DNA from: an uncultured Bacilli bacterium
GTDB lineage: Bacteria > Bacillota_I > Bacilli_A > RF39 > UBA660
DNA length: 56,511 bases
Direction: 5' to 3'
Assembly (NCBI GenBank): GCA_947629025.1
Contig: CANRCC010000008.1
Location: 1 to 56,511, forward strand
Shown: one piece after another, positions 8,203-16,824 of the stretch
Numbering within the stretch: position 1 is the first letter of the stretch
Layout of the letters: each line of letters opens with the position of its first letter
Translations under genes and position numbers: made by a program
The notes under the pieces: generated by a model
Told to the model about the DNA's origin: nothing
Seen by the model: only the letters and a program-made list of their open reading frames with translations
The model's database searches: none

Positions 8203-9642
8203 ATGATAAAACATACACATATTAAACCATCTTATATACAAGCAAAAAAAAGATCAAAAGAAGAAGTAAAAATATTGACAGATGCTTATATTATAAATAA
8301 TGAATTAAAAAAAATAGGTATGGGTAAAAAATACTTAGTTATAACATATGGATGTCAAGCAAATGAAAGAGATTCTGAAACAATAAGTGCTATATTAGAA
8401 GATATGTCATTTACAAAAACAGATGATTTTAATGATGCAGATTTAATCTTATTAAATACTTGTGCAATAAGAGAAAATGCTCATAATAAAGTATTTGGTA
8501 TGCTTGGTAGAATAAAACACTTAAAAGAAATTAAACCAAATATTATTACTTGTCTATGCGGTTGTATGGCACAAGAAGAATCAGTAGTAAATGAAATAGA
8601 AGAAAAATTTAAGTGGATGGACGTAGTATTTGGTACTCATAATATTCAAAACTTACCTCGTCTTATAAGTGATGCTATTAACGATAATGAACTTATAATA
8701 GAGGTATATAGTAAAGAGGGAGATGTAGTTGAAAACTTACCTGTTAAAAGAAGTAATAAATATAAAGCATATGTTAATATTATGTATGGATGTGATAAAT
8801 TTTGTACATATTGCATAGTACCATATACAAGAGGAAAACAAAGAAGTAGAAAAATAGAAGATATAAAATGTGAAATTCAAAAACTAATTGATGATGGGTA
8901 TAAAGAGGTAACTTTACTTGGTCAAAATGTTAATGCATATGGTAAAGATTTAGATGAAAAAATAACATTTGATATGCTTTTAAAAGAAGTTGCAAATATG
9001 AATATAGATAGAATTAGATTTGTAACATCTCATCCTTGGGATTTTACTGATGAAATGATTAATATAATTAATGATTATGATAATGTTATGCCTTATGTAC
9101 ATTTACCAGTTCAATCTGGTAGTGATAAAATACTAAAACTTATGGGAAGAAGATATACAAAAGAAAGCTATTTAAAACTAGTAGAAAAAATAAAAAATGT
9201 AATTAAAAATGTATCTCTTACAACTGATATAATTGTAGGTTTTCCAAATGAAACAGAAGAAGATTTTAATGAAACATTAGATCTTGTAGAAAAGTGCAAA
9301 TATGATAGCGCATTTACGTTTATATATTCTAAAAGAGAAAATACCCCAGCAGCTAAAATGGAAGATAATACACCATTTGAAATTAAACAAAAAAGACTAC
9401 AAAGATTAAATGATTTAGTTAATAAATATGCACTAATTAATAATGAAAAATTAGTAAATACTATTGTTCCTGTACTTATAGAAGGTAAGTCACAAAAAGG
9501 AAATAATTTATATGCAGGATATACTGATACAATGAAACTTGTAAATGTAAAATGTAATAAAGAAGATGTTGGAAAAATAATAAATGTAAAAATTACAGAA
9601 GCAAAAACTTGGAGTTTAAATGGAGAAAAAGTTAATGGATGA
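8203..9642 (+). CDS. miaB: tRNA-2-methylthio-N6-dimethylallyladenosine synthase MiaB
   Basis: Radical-SAM methylthiotransferase acting on i6A37 of tRNAs that read UNN codons. The N-terminal UPF0004 domain supplies three cluster cysteines (TYGCQANE, LNTCAI, LCGCMAQE). The radical SAM motif CDKFCTYC lies near residue 200 and a TRAM RNA-binding domain ends the chain. Length is 479 residues. The ATG at 8203 has GGAG nine bases upstream; a TTG at 8188 is in frame but less likely. The end overlaps the ricA-like gene, the same miaB-ymcA pairing as in Bacillus. Confidence 0.95.
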   Translation: MIKHTHIKPSYIQAKKRSKEEVKILTDAYIINNELKKIGMGKKYLVITYGCQANERDSETISAILEDMSFTKTDDFNDADLILLNTCAIRENAHNKVFGMLGRIKHLKEIKPNIITCLCGCMAQEESVVNEIEEKFKWMDVVFGTHNIQNLPRLISDAINDNELIIEVYSKEGDVVENLPVKRSNKYKAYVNIMYGCDKFCTYCIVPYTRGKQRSRKIEDIKCEIQKLIDDGYKEVTLLGQNVNAYGKDLDEKITFDMLLKEVANMNIDRIRFVTSHPWDFTDEMINIINDYDNVMPYVHLPVQSGSDKILKLMGRRYTKESYLKLVEKIKNVIKNVSLTTDIIVGFPNETEEDFNETLDLVEKCKYDSAFTFIYSKRENTPAAKMEDNTPFEIKQKRLQRLNDLVNKYALINNEKLVNTIVPVLIEGKSQKGNNLYAGYTDTMKLVNVKCNKEDVGKIINVKITEAKTWSLNGEKVNG

Positions 9643-9970
9643 TATATTATCTAAAGTAGAAGAGTTAAAAAATATGATTATTTCATCAGATGAATATAAA
9701 GAATATAAAAAAAATAAAAATTTATTAGATAATAATAAAGAAATAAAAAAAATTATTTCACAAATAAAAGAAAAACAAAAAATAATAATAAATAAAGAAA
9801 ATAGTAAAAAAGATAAAGAAAAAGAAGAGTTTGAAGTTAGTAATCTATTTAGAAAATTACATTCTTTTACTGAATATAATAACTATATAACTTCAGCAAA
9901 AAAATTAAATGAGATTATAACTAAAATTCAAAAAAGATTTGAAGAATATTTTAATAATTTTGTAATATAA
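9635..9970 (+). CDS. ricA: YlbF/YmcA family protein (RicA-like)
   Basis: Small, mostly helical, charged protein (111 residues) of the Com_YlbF/YmcA type. In B. subtilis YmcA (RicA) forms a complex with YlbF and YaaT that modulates RNase Y activity and the Spo0 phosphorelay. The assignment rests on the MDDILSKVEELKNMI...SDEYKEYKK opening, the helical composition, and position immediately after miaB exactly as in Bacillus. The start is uncertain: ATG 9635 (GGAG 9 bases upstream) or ATG 9620 (another GGAG 5 bases upstream); both overlap miaB. It could equally be the ylbF paralogue. A shared terminator separates it from the convergent DUF368 gene. Confidence 0.65.
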   Translation: MDDILSKVEELKNMIISSDEYKEYKKNKNLLDNNKEIKKIISQIKEKQKIIINKENSKKDKEKEEFEVSNLFRKLHSFTEYNNYITSAKKLNEIITKIQKRFEEYFNNFVI

Positions 9971-9995
9971 AAAAGGCTTAATTTAAAGCCTTTTT
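9970..9995. terminator. Bidirectional terminator between ricA-like and DUF368 genes
   Basis: AAAAAGGCTT (9970-9979) and AAGCCTTTTT (9986-9995) form a perfect stem with A/T tracts on both sides, so it can end transcripts from either direction. It contains the stop codon of the minus-strand gene. Confidence 0.85.
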
Positions 9996-10907
9996 CTCAT
10001 TTCTTATTTGAAGCCTATTTATATAATATATAATTATTCCACCTAATATGAAACTAGTAATTATAGAACATATTTTAAATGTAGTTAATTCAAATGAATT
10101 TTCTATATTAAATGGAAGAATTAATGCACTTGCAATTATAAATCCTAAAATAACACTTACTGTTTTACCTTTATATTTCTTTAGTAAGAAACTAGTAAGT
10201 TTAGCACTTAATATAATTCCAAGTATAATTCCTATTGCAAAAAAACTTAAAGAAATAAATGCTTCTTTATCAAAACTAGTAAGTTTGTCAATATAACTTC
10301 TAATCATTTCATATTTACCAAGTACTAAAAGTACCATAGATCCAGATACCCCAGGGAATATCATAGTAGCGCCACCAATCATTCCATAAATTATTAAACT
10401 TATAAAATACATTATATTCATAGTATCAACATTACTAGCATTTGGATTTTTAGTTCTTAAATATTGAAGACCTATTATAAATAAGAATCCAATAAGAAAT
10501 GCAAATAGACTAAATTTTTCACCTTTCATTTCAGTCTTTATAATAATTGGTACACTAAATAATATTAATCCCATAAACCAAAATATTGTTTCTGCTTCTA
10601 AATGTTCTAGAGTAAAACCAAGTATTTTAGCAAATAATATAATTCCAATACCTGCACCAAGTAATACTTTTATAAGTAACATAATACTTTCTTTTCTTGT
10701 ATCTGTTTTTCTTTTAAATATGTCACTAATTGCATACATTAATCTATCAAATAAATTAAATATAACAAGCATAGTTCCACCAGAAACACCAGGAATTATA
10801 TTAGCAATACCAACAAACATTCCTCCAAATATTGAATTAAAATCAATCTTTTTATTAGATCTAATCTTTTTTTGTTTCTTTATTTTTTTTACTTTCTTCT
10901 TTTTCAT
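9978..10907 (-). CDS. popT: DUF368 membrane protein, probable undecaprenyl-phosphate translocase
   Basis: Polytopic membrane protein of 309 residues with a very basic cytosolic N-terminus (KKKKVKKIKKQKK) and about eight hydrophobic segments. The DUF368 signature occurs twice, in the two halves expected of an inverted-repeat transporter: GIANIIPGVSGGTM near residue 35 and GGATMIFPGVSGS near 180. DUF368 proteins (PopT) have been shown to recycle undecaprenyl phosphate across the membrane for cell-wall synthesis, so that role is inferred here from family membership. The upstream region on the minus strand contains GGGAGGAAAG, a strong ribosome site. The gene is convergent with miaB-ricA and divergent from the unknown gene at 10996. 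Confidence 0.88.
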   Translation of the reverse strand: MKKKKVKKIKKQKKIRSNKKIDFNSIFGGMFVGIANIIPGVSGGTMLVIFNLFDRLMYAISDIFKRKTDTRKESIMLLIKVLLGAGIGIILFAKILGFTLEHLEAETIFWFMGLILFSVPIIIKTEMKGEKFSLFAFLIGFLFIIGLQYLRTKNPNASNVDTMNIMYFISLIIYGMIGGATMIFPGVSGSMVLLVLGKYEMIRSYIDKLTSFDKEAFISLSFFAIGIILGIILSAKLTSFLLKKYKGKTVSVILGFIIASALILPFNIENSFELTTFKICSIITSFILGGIIIYYINRLQIRNEKKALN

Positions 10908-10995
10908 TGTACTTTCCTCCCAGTAATATAATTATAACATAATTTTATTGATTTTTAATTTTTAATATAGTAAAATTATGCTATGAGGTGATAAT

Positions 10996-11607
10996 ATGTA
11001 TATTAATTTTAAATCAATGAATAAGGATTATGTTGTTATAGAAAAATATGATATTTTTTATCTAGCATCATTTTCTGAAGAAGATAGTGATAAGGAACTT
11101 TTAGATAACTGTAATAAGATATTAAATATTATTTCTGATACAGAAAGAGAGTTTAATAAGGATAATGTAGCATCTACAAATTATATAAAAAAATTTATAA
11201 TGGAAAAAAATGATCCATTATGTGAATATCTAGTAGAAAAATATAAAAAGAAAAATCCAAATTATATTTTAGATGAAATGAACTCAATGTGGCTTATTAA
11301 TTCATTACATTTTGCACTTGTTCATAATTATGATGAATTATCTAATAAACTAATTTCAATTATCAAGGAAGCAGGAGAATCAAGAAAATTTGGAAGTGAA
11401 GAAGAATTTAGAAAAATGCATGGTAATGAGTTAACAGATTTTGTATTAGAACACTCACATTATAACTATGAACTAAATGAAAATGAATTTGATGATAAAG
11501 AACCTATTTTATTATTAAAGGATGGAGAATTTATAAAAATAAATTTAAATAAAGAAGATAATGTTCATAAATTAGTATTAAGTGATAATACTGATAAAAA
11601 AGAGTAA
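10996..11607 (+). CDS. Conserved-looking protein of unknown function
   Basis: I do not recognise this 203-residue protein. It is acidic and mostly helical, soluble, with no signal or membrane segment. A central MNSMWLINSLHFALVHNYDEL helix region suggests a packed hydrophobic core, and the tail is charged. ATG 10996 follows GAGGTGAT at ideal spacing. The gene is monocistronic: TAAAAT-like sequence precedes it and a strong terminator follows immediately. It lies between the DUF368 gene and the pheS T-box leader. No function is proposed. Confidence 0.7.
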   Translation: MYINFKSMNKDYVVIEKYDIFYLASFSEEDSDKELLDNCNKILNIISDTEREFNKDNVASTNYIKKFIMEKNDPLCEYLVEKYKKKNPNYILDEMNSMWLINSLHFALVHNYDELSNKLISIIKEAGESRKFGSEEEFRKMHGNELTDFVLEHSHYNYELNENEFDDKEPILLLKDGEFIKINLNKEDNVHKLVLSDNTDKKE

Positions 11608-11643
11608 TCTATAATAATATAATTTTAATTATAGATTTTTTTA
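11606..11643 (+). terminator. Terminator of the 10996 gene
   Basis: Perfect 10-bp stem AATCTATAAT (11606-11615) / ATTATAGATT (11628-11637) followed by TTTTTT. It starts at the stop codon of the preceding gene. Confidence 0.8.
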
Positions 11644-11683
11644 AATTATAATTCATAAAAATATATAACAATAAATAATTTAC

Positions 11684-11713
11684 TTGTACAAAAATAAAAT
11701 ATTGTGCTATAAT
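11684..11713 (+). promoter_or_regulatory. Promoter of the pheST T-box transcript
   Basis: TTGTAC (11684-11689), an 18-base spacer and an extended -10 TGCTATAAT ending at 11713. It precedes the phenylalanine T-box leader by about 50 bases. Confidence 0.75.
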
Positions 11714-11763
11714 ACTTTTGTCAAAGCGATTATAAAGGAGTAGTAATATAATTAAATATTTAA

Positions 11764-11937
11764 AGAGAGTTAGCGTTTGGTGTAAGCTAATAATATTATT
11801 ATATGAATTCACCTTTTAGCAGTATAATTAAAGTTATACCGTATATCTGCGTTAAAGATTTAAGAGCATAGTAATCTATGAAGTAAGGTGGTACCGCGAT
11901 TAATCGTCCTTACATTCATAGATTTTTTTAATTTAAG
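11764..11937 (+). ncRNA. T-box riboswitch, phenylalanine (specifier UUC), upstream of pheST
   Basis: Stem I opens with AGAGAGTTAGCG and GGTGTAAGC. The specifier loop shows GAA directly followed by TTC (11808-11810), a Phe codon. The T-box AAGGTGGTACCGCG is at 11885-11898. The terminator is strong: AATCTATGAAGTAAGG (from 11873) pairs with CCTTAC and TTCATAGATT, followed by seven T. Uncharged tRNA-Phe binding should stabilise the antiterminator and allow pheST transcription. Leader and terminator account for the whole 339-base gap between the neighbouring genes. Confidence 0.93.
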
Positions 11938-11946
11938 GAGGATAAA

Positions 11947-13011
11947 ATGAGTAAAGAAGAAAGAGCAAAAAATGTAAATGATGAAATTATTAATAAGTTA
12001 GATAAGGTAAACTCATTAAAAGAATTAAATGATTTAAAAGTAGAGTATCTAGGTAAAAAAGGTAAGGTTACTGAGTTATCATTATTAATGAAAGATTTAG
12101 ATAATGATGAAAAGAAAGAATATGGTAAACTTCTAAATGAACTTAAGACAAATATAAATACCAAATTTGATACAATAAAACAGACAATAGAATTAGAAGA
12201 ACTAAATAAAAAATTAGAAGAAGAAAAAATAGATGTAACACTTCCATCAACAACAATAAATGTAGGAACTCTACACCCAGTTACTAGAGTAATAAATGAA
12301 ATAGAAGATTTATTTTTATCAATGGGATATGATATAGCAGAAGGTCCTGAAGTAGAAACAGATGAATATTGCTTTGAAAAATTAAATTTACCAAAAGATC
12401 ACCCAGCAAGAGATATGCAAGATAGTTTTTATATAAATGCTGAAAGATTATTAAGAACTCAAACATCTGCAGTTCAAGCAAGAGTAATGGATGCTAATAA
12501 AGAAAAAAGCGCTATTAGAATAATTTGCCCAGGAAAAGTATATAGAAGAGAAGAAGATGCAACACATTCTCATCAATTTACTCAAATGGAAGGACTTATA
12601 GTTGACAAAAATATATCACTAGCAGACTTAAAGGGTACATTAGAAGTATTTATGAGAAAATTATTTGGAAAAGATAGACAAATAAGATTAAGACCAAGTT
12701 ATTTCCCATTTACAGAACCATCATTTGAAGTAGATATTTCTTGTTATAAATGTAATGGAGAAGGATGTAGTTTATGTAAAGATACTGGTTGGATTGAAAT
12801 ACTTGGTGCTGGTGTTGTTCATCCTAATGTTTTAAGAAATTGTGGATATGATCCAGATATATATACAGGATTTGCATTTGGACTTGGAATAGAAAGAGTT
12901 TCTATGCTTAAATATGGAATAAACGATGTTAGAATGTTATTTTTAAATGATTTAAGATTGTTAAATGAAGTAAATCGTATTGAAGGTGGTGATTTAGATG
13001 AAACTAAGTAA
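11947..13011 (+). CDS. pheS: Phenylalanyl-tRNA synthetase alpha subunit
   Basis: Catalytic subunit of the heterotetrameric class II PheRS. The N-terminal coiled coil (residues 1-90) is followed by the catalytic core: [11 protein letters not shown] near 135, [11 protein letters not shown], motif 2 with [18 protein letters not shown], and motif 3 [16 protein letters not shown] near the end. Length 354 residues, typical. ATG 11947 follows AAGGAGG. It overlaps pheT by 14 bases, so the two subunits are translationally coupled under the Phe T-box. Confidence 0.96.
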   Translation: MSKEERAKNVNDEIINKLDKVNSLKELNDLKVEYLGKKGKVTELSLLMKDLDNDEKKEYGKLLNELKTNINTKFDTIKQTIELEELNKKLEEEKIDVTLPSTTINVGTLHPVTRVINEIEDLFLSMGYDIAEGPEVETDEYCFEKLNLPKDHPARDMQDSFYINAERLLRTQTSAVQARVMDANKEKSAIRIICPGKVYRREEDATHSHQFTQMEGLIVDKNISLADLKGTLEVFMRKLFGKDRQIRLRPSYFPFTEPSFEVDISCYKCNGEGCSLCKDTGWIEILGAGVVHPNVLRNCGYDPDIYTGFAFGLGIERVSMLKYGINDVRMLFLNDLRLLNEVNRIEGGDLDETK

Positions 13012-15376
13012 GAGTTTTTTAAGTGATTACATTGATTTAAGTGGTATAGATTATAATGATTTAGCAGAAAAAATGGTATCTGTTGGTAATGAATATGATA
13101 GTGTATATAAGATTTGCGAATCAACAAATTTAGTAGTAGGTAAAGTAGTTGAATGTAAAAATCATAAAGATAGTGATCATCTTCATATTACAAAAGTTGA
13201 TATAGGCGAAAAAGAATTAAAACAAATTGTATGCGGGGCACCTAATGTAAAAGAACAAATTAAGGTAATAGTTGCTAAAGAAGGAGCAGTTCTTCCAGGT
13301 GGTGAAATAAAAAAATGTACTTTAAAAGGAGAAGTATCAGAGGGAATGATATGTTCTTTATCTGAAATAGGTCTTCCAAGTGAAGTATTAAAAGAAGAAG
13401 ATTCAAAAGGGATACATATTTTAAATGATGATGCAATAGTAGGAACTGATGCTATTAAATATTTAGGATATGATGATGAAGTAATAGATTTTGAATTAAC
13501 AACAAATAGAGCAGATTTACTTAGTATAATAGGTATGGCTTATGAGGTAGGTGCTATATATAATAGAAAACCAAATATAGAAAAATTAAATATAGATGAT
13601 AGTACAAATAAAGATATAATATTAGATATAAAAACAGATAAATGTTTAATGTATCTTGGAAAAATTGTAAAAAATGTACAAATAAAAGAAAGCCCAGAAT
13701 TTATAAAATCAAGATTAATTGCATCAGGAATTAGACCAATTAACAATGTAGTAGATATTTCAAATTATGTTATGCTTGAATATGGAAATCCTCTTCATTT
13801 CTTTGATTATGATAGATTAGGAAATAAAGTAATTGTTAGATGTGCAAATGAAAAAGAAAAATTTACTACACTTGATGGTAAAGAAAGAATTTTAAATAGT
13901 TCAGACATTGTAATTGCTAATGAAGATGGACCAGTAGCCCTTGCAGGTGTTATGGGAGGACTTAATACAGAAGTAGAAAATGATACAAAAAATATCTTTA
14001 TAGAAGCAGCAATATTTGATCCAGCATCAATTAGAAGAACATCAAATAGAATACTTAGAAGTGAAGCATCAAATAGATACGAGAAAGGAATAGATCCAAA
14101 TGTAACTATTAAAGCACTACAAAGAGCAGCTGATCTTCTTGAAAAGTATGCTGGTGGTGAAAAACAAAATGGTATTGCTAAGTATGATAATACAAACAAG
14201 AATGATAAAATTATTGAAATAACACTTGATAAAATTAATTCTGTATTAGGTATGAATTTAACTACAGATGATGTAGATAATACCCTAGATAGATTAAATT
14301 TTAGTTATGAAAAAAATAATAATAATTATAAAGTAACAATTAATACAAGAAGACTAGATGTTAATATTAAAGAAGATTTAATTGAAGAAATAGGTAGAAT
14401 ATATGGTTTTACTAAAATAGATGGTAAATTACCAATTTTACAACAAAAAAAGGGAGTAAGATCAAGAAAAAATTTAGTAATAAAAGAAGTAAAAAATAGA
14501 TTATGTTCCCTAGGTTTAACAGAGGTAATAGGTTATTCTTTATTAAGTGAAGAAAAAAGTGATATGTTTAAAATAGAAGACTATGGAAAAATAAGCGTAT
14601 TAGATCCTATGAGTGAAGATAGAAAAATACTAAGAAAACAATTAGTAACATCATTACTTGATATATATAACTATAATAAATCAAGAAATGTAAATAATAT
14701 TAATATTTTTGAAGTAGGTTCAAGTTATTTCACAAAAGGTGATGAATATATAGAAGAAGTATTAGTTTCAGGATTATTATCAGATAACATAATAACTAAT
14801 GAATTTAATAATGTTAGAGTAAAACCAGATTTTTATCTAGCAAAAGGTATTGTAGAAAATTTATTAAAATTTTTAGGTTTAACAAATAGATATGAATTTA
14901 AAAGTGATATTAATATAAAAGAATTACATCCAGGAAGAAAAGCAGGAATATATGTTGAAAGACAATTAATTGGATATATTGGGCAAGTACATCCAAGTAT
15001 TGAAAAAAATGAAATATATGTATTTGAACTTAATTTAACAAAATTAATGGAGAAAAAAGTAAGAAATATAAAATGTAAGGAAATATCTAAATTTCCTAAT
15101 GTATCAAAAGATCTTGCATTTATAGTTGATAAAGATGTAGAAGCTATTAATATAATAAATGAAATAAAAAAATCTGGTGGAAGACTTTTAAAAGATATAA
15201 AAGTATTTGATGTATATACTGGAGATAATATTGATAAGGGTAAAAAATCAATTGCATTTAGTTTAACATTTGAAGATAATACTAAAACATTAACAGATGA
15301 AGAAGTAAATCAAGTATTTAATAAAATTATAGATGATGTTGAAAATAAACTTAATGCAAAATTAAGAAATATGTAA
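12998..15376 (+). CDS. pheT: Phenylalanyl-tRNA synthetase beta subunit
   Basis: Tetramer partner of PheS carrying tRNA recognition and editing functions. The 792 residues contain the N-terminal EMAP/OB tRNA-binding domain (about 40-150, with [16 protein letters not shown] and CGAPN), the B3/B4 editing region ([20 protein letters not shown]), the B5 domain, a pseudo-catalytic region, and a C-terminal ferredoxin-fold anticodon-binding domain beginning [11 protein letters not shown]. Translation starts at ATG 12998 inside the end of pheS with GGTGGTGAT as ribosome site. No terminator is obvious directly after the gene. Confidence 0.96.
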   Translation: MKLSKSFLSDYIDLSGIDYNDLAEKMVSVGNEYDSVYKICESTNLVVGKVVECKNHKDSDHLHITKVDIGEKELKQIVCGAPNVKEQIKVIVAKEGAVLPGGEIKKCTLKGEVSEGMICSLSEIGLPSEVLKEEDSKGIHILNDDAIVGTDAIKYLGYDDEVIDFELTTNRADLLSIIGMAYEVGAIYNRKPNIEKLNIDDSTNKDIILDIKTDKCLMYLGKIVKNVQIKESPEFIKSRLIASGIRPINNVVDISNYVMLEYGNPLHFFDYDRLGNKVIVRCANEKEKFTTLDGKERILNSSDIVIANEDGPVALAGVMGGLNTEVENDTKNIFIEAAIFDPASIRRTSNRILRSEASNRYEKGIDPNVTIKALQRAADLLEKYAGGEKQNGIAKYDNTNKNDKIIEITLDKINSVLGMNLTTDDVDNTLDRLNFSYEKNNNNYKVTINTRRLDVNIKEDLIEEIGRIYGFTKIDGKLPILQQKKGVRSRKNLVIKEVKNRLCSLGLTEVIGYSLLSEEKSDMFKIEDYGKISVLDPMSEDRKILRKQLVTSLLDIYNYNKSRNVNNINIFEVGSSYFTKGDEYIEEVLVSGLLSDNIITNEFNNVRVKPDFYLAKGIVENLLKFLGLTNRYEFKSDINIKELHPGRKAGIYVERQLIGYIGQVHPSIEKNEIYVFELNLTKLMEKKVRNIKCKEISKFPNVSKDLAFIVDKDVEAINIINEIKKSGGRLLKDIKVFDVYTGDNIDKGKKSIAFSLTFEDNTKTLTDEEVNQVFNKIIDDVENKLNAKLRNM

Positions 15377-15458
15377 ATAATAAAAAATATTACTCGTTTC
15401 TTATTTACAAACAAGTATATTTATATTATAATTTTTCTTCGTGGGGGTGAGGAGATAT

Positions 15459-15728
15459 ATGAATTTCAACTCTTTAGTAGACGAATATTTAGGATATTTA
15501 CAAAGTGGAATATCAATTAATCAGTTACTTGATATTATGAAGTATGATTATAATCTGTTTATTAAAAAGAAAAATAAGCTTATAGATGAAGATACACATA
15601 CAAATATAAAGTCTATTGATGATGCATCTATTAAGTTTAAAGCATTAAAAAAAGCATATAGTATATTAACTTTTCCCGGATATCAGTTAGTATTTACAAG
15701 AAAAATTAAAAATACTACTTTAGATTAG
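15459..15728 (+). CDS. Small helical protein of unknown function
   Basis: An 89-residue protein, unrecognised. It looks like a compact helical domain: VDEYLGYLQSGISINQLLDIM, then a KKKNK basic stretch and FKALKKAYSILTFPGYQ. ATG 15459 is preceded by GGGGGTGAGGAG; a GTG at 15441 is in frame but lies within that purine tract. A TTTACA/TATAAT-like promoter precedes it at about 15402-15430. Its 3' end overlaps the end of convergent sspI by 14 bases, so the two genes share their last codons on opposite strands, an arrangement that invites antisense interaction. Confidence 0.6.
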   Translation: MNFNSLVDEYLGYLQSGISINQLLDIMKYDYNLFIKKKNKLIDEDTHTNIKSIDDASIKFKALKKAYSILTFPGYQLVFTRKIKNTTLD

Positions 15729-15915
15729 ATTTAATCTTTTCTAAAATAGTATTTTTTTCATCTTCACTTGAATTTTCCCAAACTAACATAAAAAATACTC
15801 CAAGTCCTGGAAGGGAATCTTCATTATATTCTTTAACACTTTCATCAATTGCTTTTCTAATTGTTTCATTATCATCATCTTTAAAGTTTTGAACTATATA
15901 ATCTTTTATACTCAT
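15715..15915 (-). CDS. sspI: Small acid-soluble spore protein SspI
   Basis: 66 residues matching the SspI family (about 65-70 residues in Bacillus). Landmarks are an N-terminal MSIKDYIVQNF, an IRKAIDESV helix, the hallmark LPGLGVFFMLVWENSSEDEK, and a short terminal helix ILEKIKSNLK. In Bacillus SspI is a minor forespore-specific protein whose gene lies close to pheST, the same neighbourhood as here. I start at the second in-frame ATG (15915): GAAAGGA abuts the upstream ATG at 15924 but is well spaced from this one. A forespore-type promoter candidate lies upstream. The assignment is from memory of the family pattern. Confidence 0.85.
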   Translation of the reverse strand: MSIKDYIVQNFKDDDNETIRKAIDESVKEYNEDSLPGLGVFFMLVWENSSEDEKNTILEKIKSNLK

Positions 15916-15936
15916 AAAAATCATTCCTTTCGTAGT

Positions 15937-15965
15937 TATTATCTACAAAAAGATTAATTATATAC
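15937..15965 (-). promoter_or_regulatory. Possible forespore (SigF/SigG-like) promoter of sspI
   Basis: On the minus strand GTATA (15965-15961) is followed after 17 bases by GATAATA (15943-15937). This is near the SigG consensus GYATR and CATnHTA, except for G instead of C at the first -10 position. The distance to the sspI ribosome site fits. Suggestive only. Confidence 0.35.
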
Positions 15966-15969
15966 ATAA

Positions 15970-16719
15970 TTAAAATATAATTTTTCTAGTATTATCAATT
16001 AAATATTTTTTTTCTTTATTTTTGCATCTTAACATTTCATCAATATATTTTCTATTTTCTTTAGTATCTAATATTCTTGGAAGACCATTCATTCTAATAT
16101 ATTGCCATACATAAGGATTAAATATATTTCCAAGATAACAAATAGTAAATAAATTATAACAATAATTATCTATATTATCTATTTTTCCTCCTTTTTTTAA
16201 GTAAGTATTTTGAGATAATGACTTAGTATCAAAATCAAGATTTCCAATTCTAAAATTATCTAAATCACATAATTTTATCCTATCACCACAAATAAGTATA
16301 TTATTATGATTAAAGTCACCAATATAGATATTATTTTCATTAAATTTTAAAACTTTATCTTTTAATTGCTTTAATATATCAATCTTCATTTTCCTTTTAG
16401 AAATATCTTTAGCAGTAGTTAAACTATCTATTTTCATTGTATAACCAATAAATCTACCATCTTTATCATAAACTAAATCTAAAATATCAACTTCATCACT
16501 AAAACAACTTGAATCTTTAATTATTTCAATCTTTTTTCTTTTATTTTCAAGTACATCATCAGTAATAAGAATGGTTTCATCTTTATCTATTTGTATTTCA
16601 TTTTTAAAACATTTAAAAAAAACTATATTACCATTATTGTTGTAATAATATATATGACTTTCTATACCTTCTGTATATTCTTTTATAATATTATCTTTAT
16701 TATATATAATTTTATTCAC
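15970..16719 (-). CDS. Protein-kinase-like protein with GD-x-N catalytic loop
   Basis: 249 residues with a truncated kinase-fold layout. The N-terminal part (FFKCFKNEIQI) may hold the ATP-binding Lys. The catalytic loop reads IGDFNHNNIL with Asp135 and Asn140, and the metal-binding segment reads KLCDLDNFRIG with Asp152 and Asp154. The usual HRD histidine is replaced by Gly, as in bacterial kinase-like proteins whose loop reads GDxNxxN and whose DFG is DxDxF. Active kinase or pseudokinase cannot be decided by eye; substrate unknown. It has its own promoter, back to back with polA. Confidence 0.6.
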   Translation of the reverse strand: MNKIIYNKDNIIKEYTEGIESHIYYYNNNGNIVFFKCFKNEIQIDKDETILITDDVLENKRKKIEIIKDSSCFSDEVDILDLVYDKDGRFIGYTMKIDSLTTAKDISKRKMKIDILKQLKDKVLKFNENNIYIGDFNHNNILICGDRIKLCDLDNFRIGNLDFDTKSLSQNTYLKKGGKIDNIDNYCYNLFTICYLGNIFNPYVWQYIRMNGLPRILDTKENRKYIDEMLRCKNKEKKYLIDNTRKIIF

Positions 16720-16744
16720 AAAACCATCCCCAATTTGTCATAAT

Positions 16745-16772
16745 ATTATATACTTTATTTATATTTAGTCAA
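16745..16772 (-). promoter_or_regulatory. Promoter of the kinase-like gene
   Basis: On the minus strand TTGACT (16772-16767), a 16-base spacer and a perfect TATAAT (16750-16745). Divergent from the polA promoter about 25 bases away. Confidence 0.7.
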
Positions 16773-16796
16773 ATTATTTAAAATAAATAAATAATT

Positions 16797-16805
16797 TGTT
16801 ATAAT
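16797..16805 (+). promoter_or_regulatory. Extended -10 promoter of polA
   Basis: TGTTATAAT: TG at 16797-16798 and TATAAT at 16800-16805, 19 bases before the polA start codon. No good -35. Confidence 0.55.
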
Positions 16806-16824
16806 AAATTTAGTAGGTGATAGT

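Noticed and set aside
9620-9642. UGA at the end of miaB and other genes read as tryptophan (code 4)
   Set aside because: Conserved Trp positions use TGG (for example in S2, TopA and S16), no internal in-frame UGA is seen in household genes, and genes end normally at UGA, so the standard bacterial code applies.
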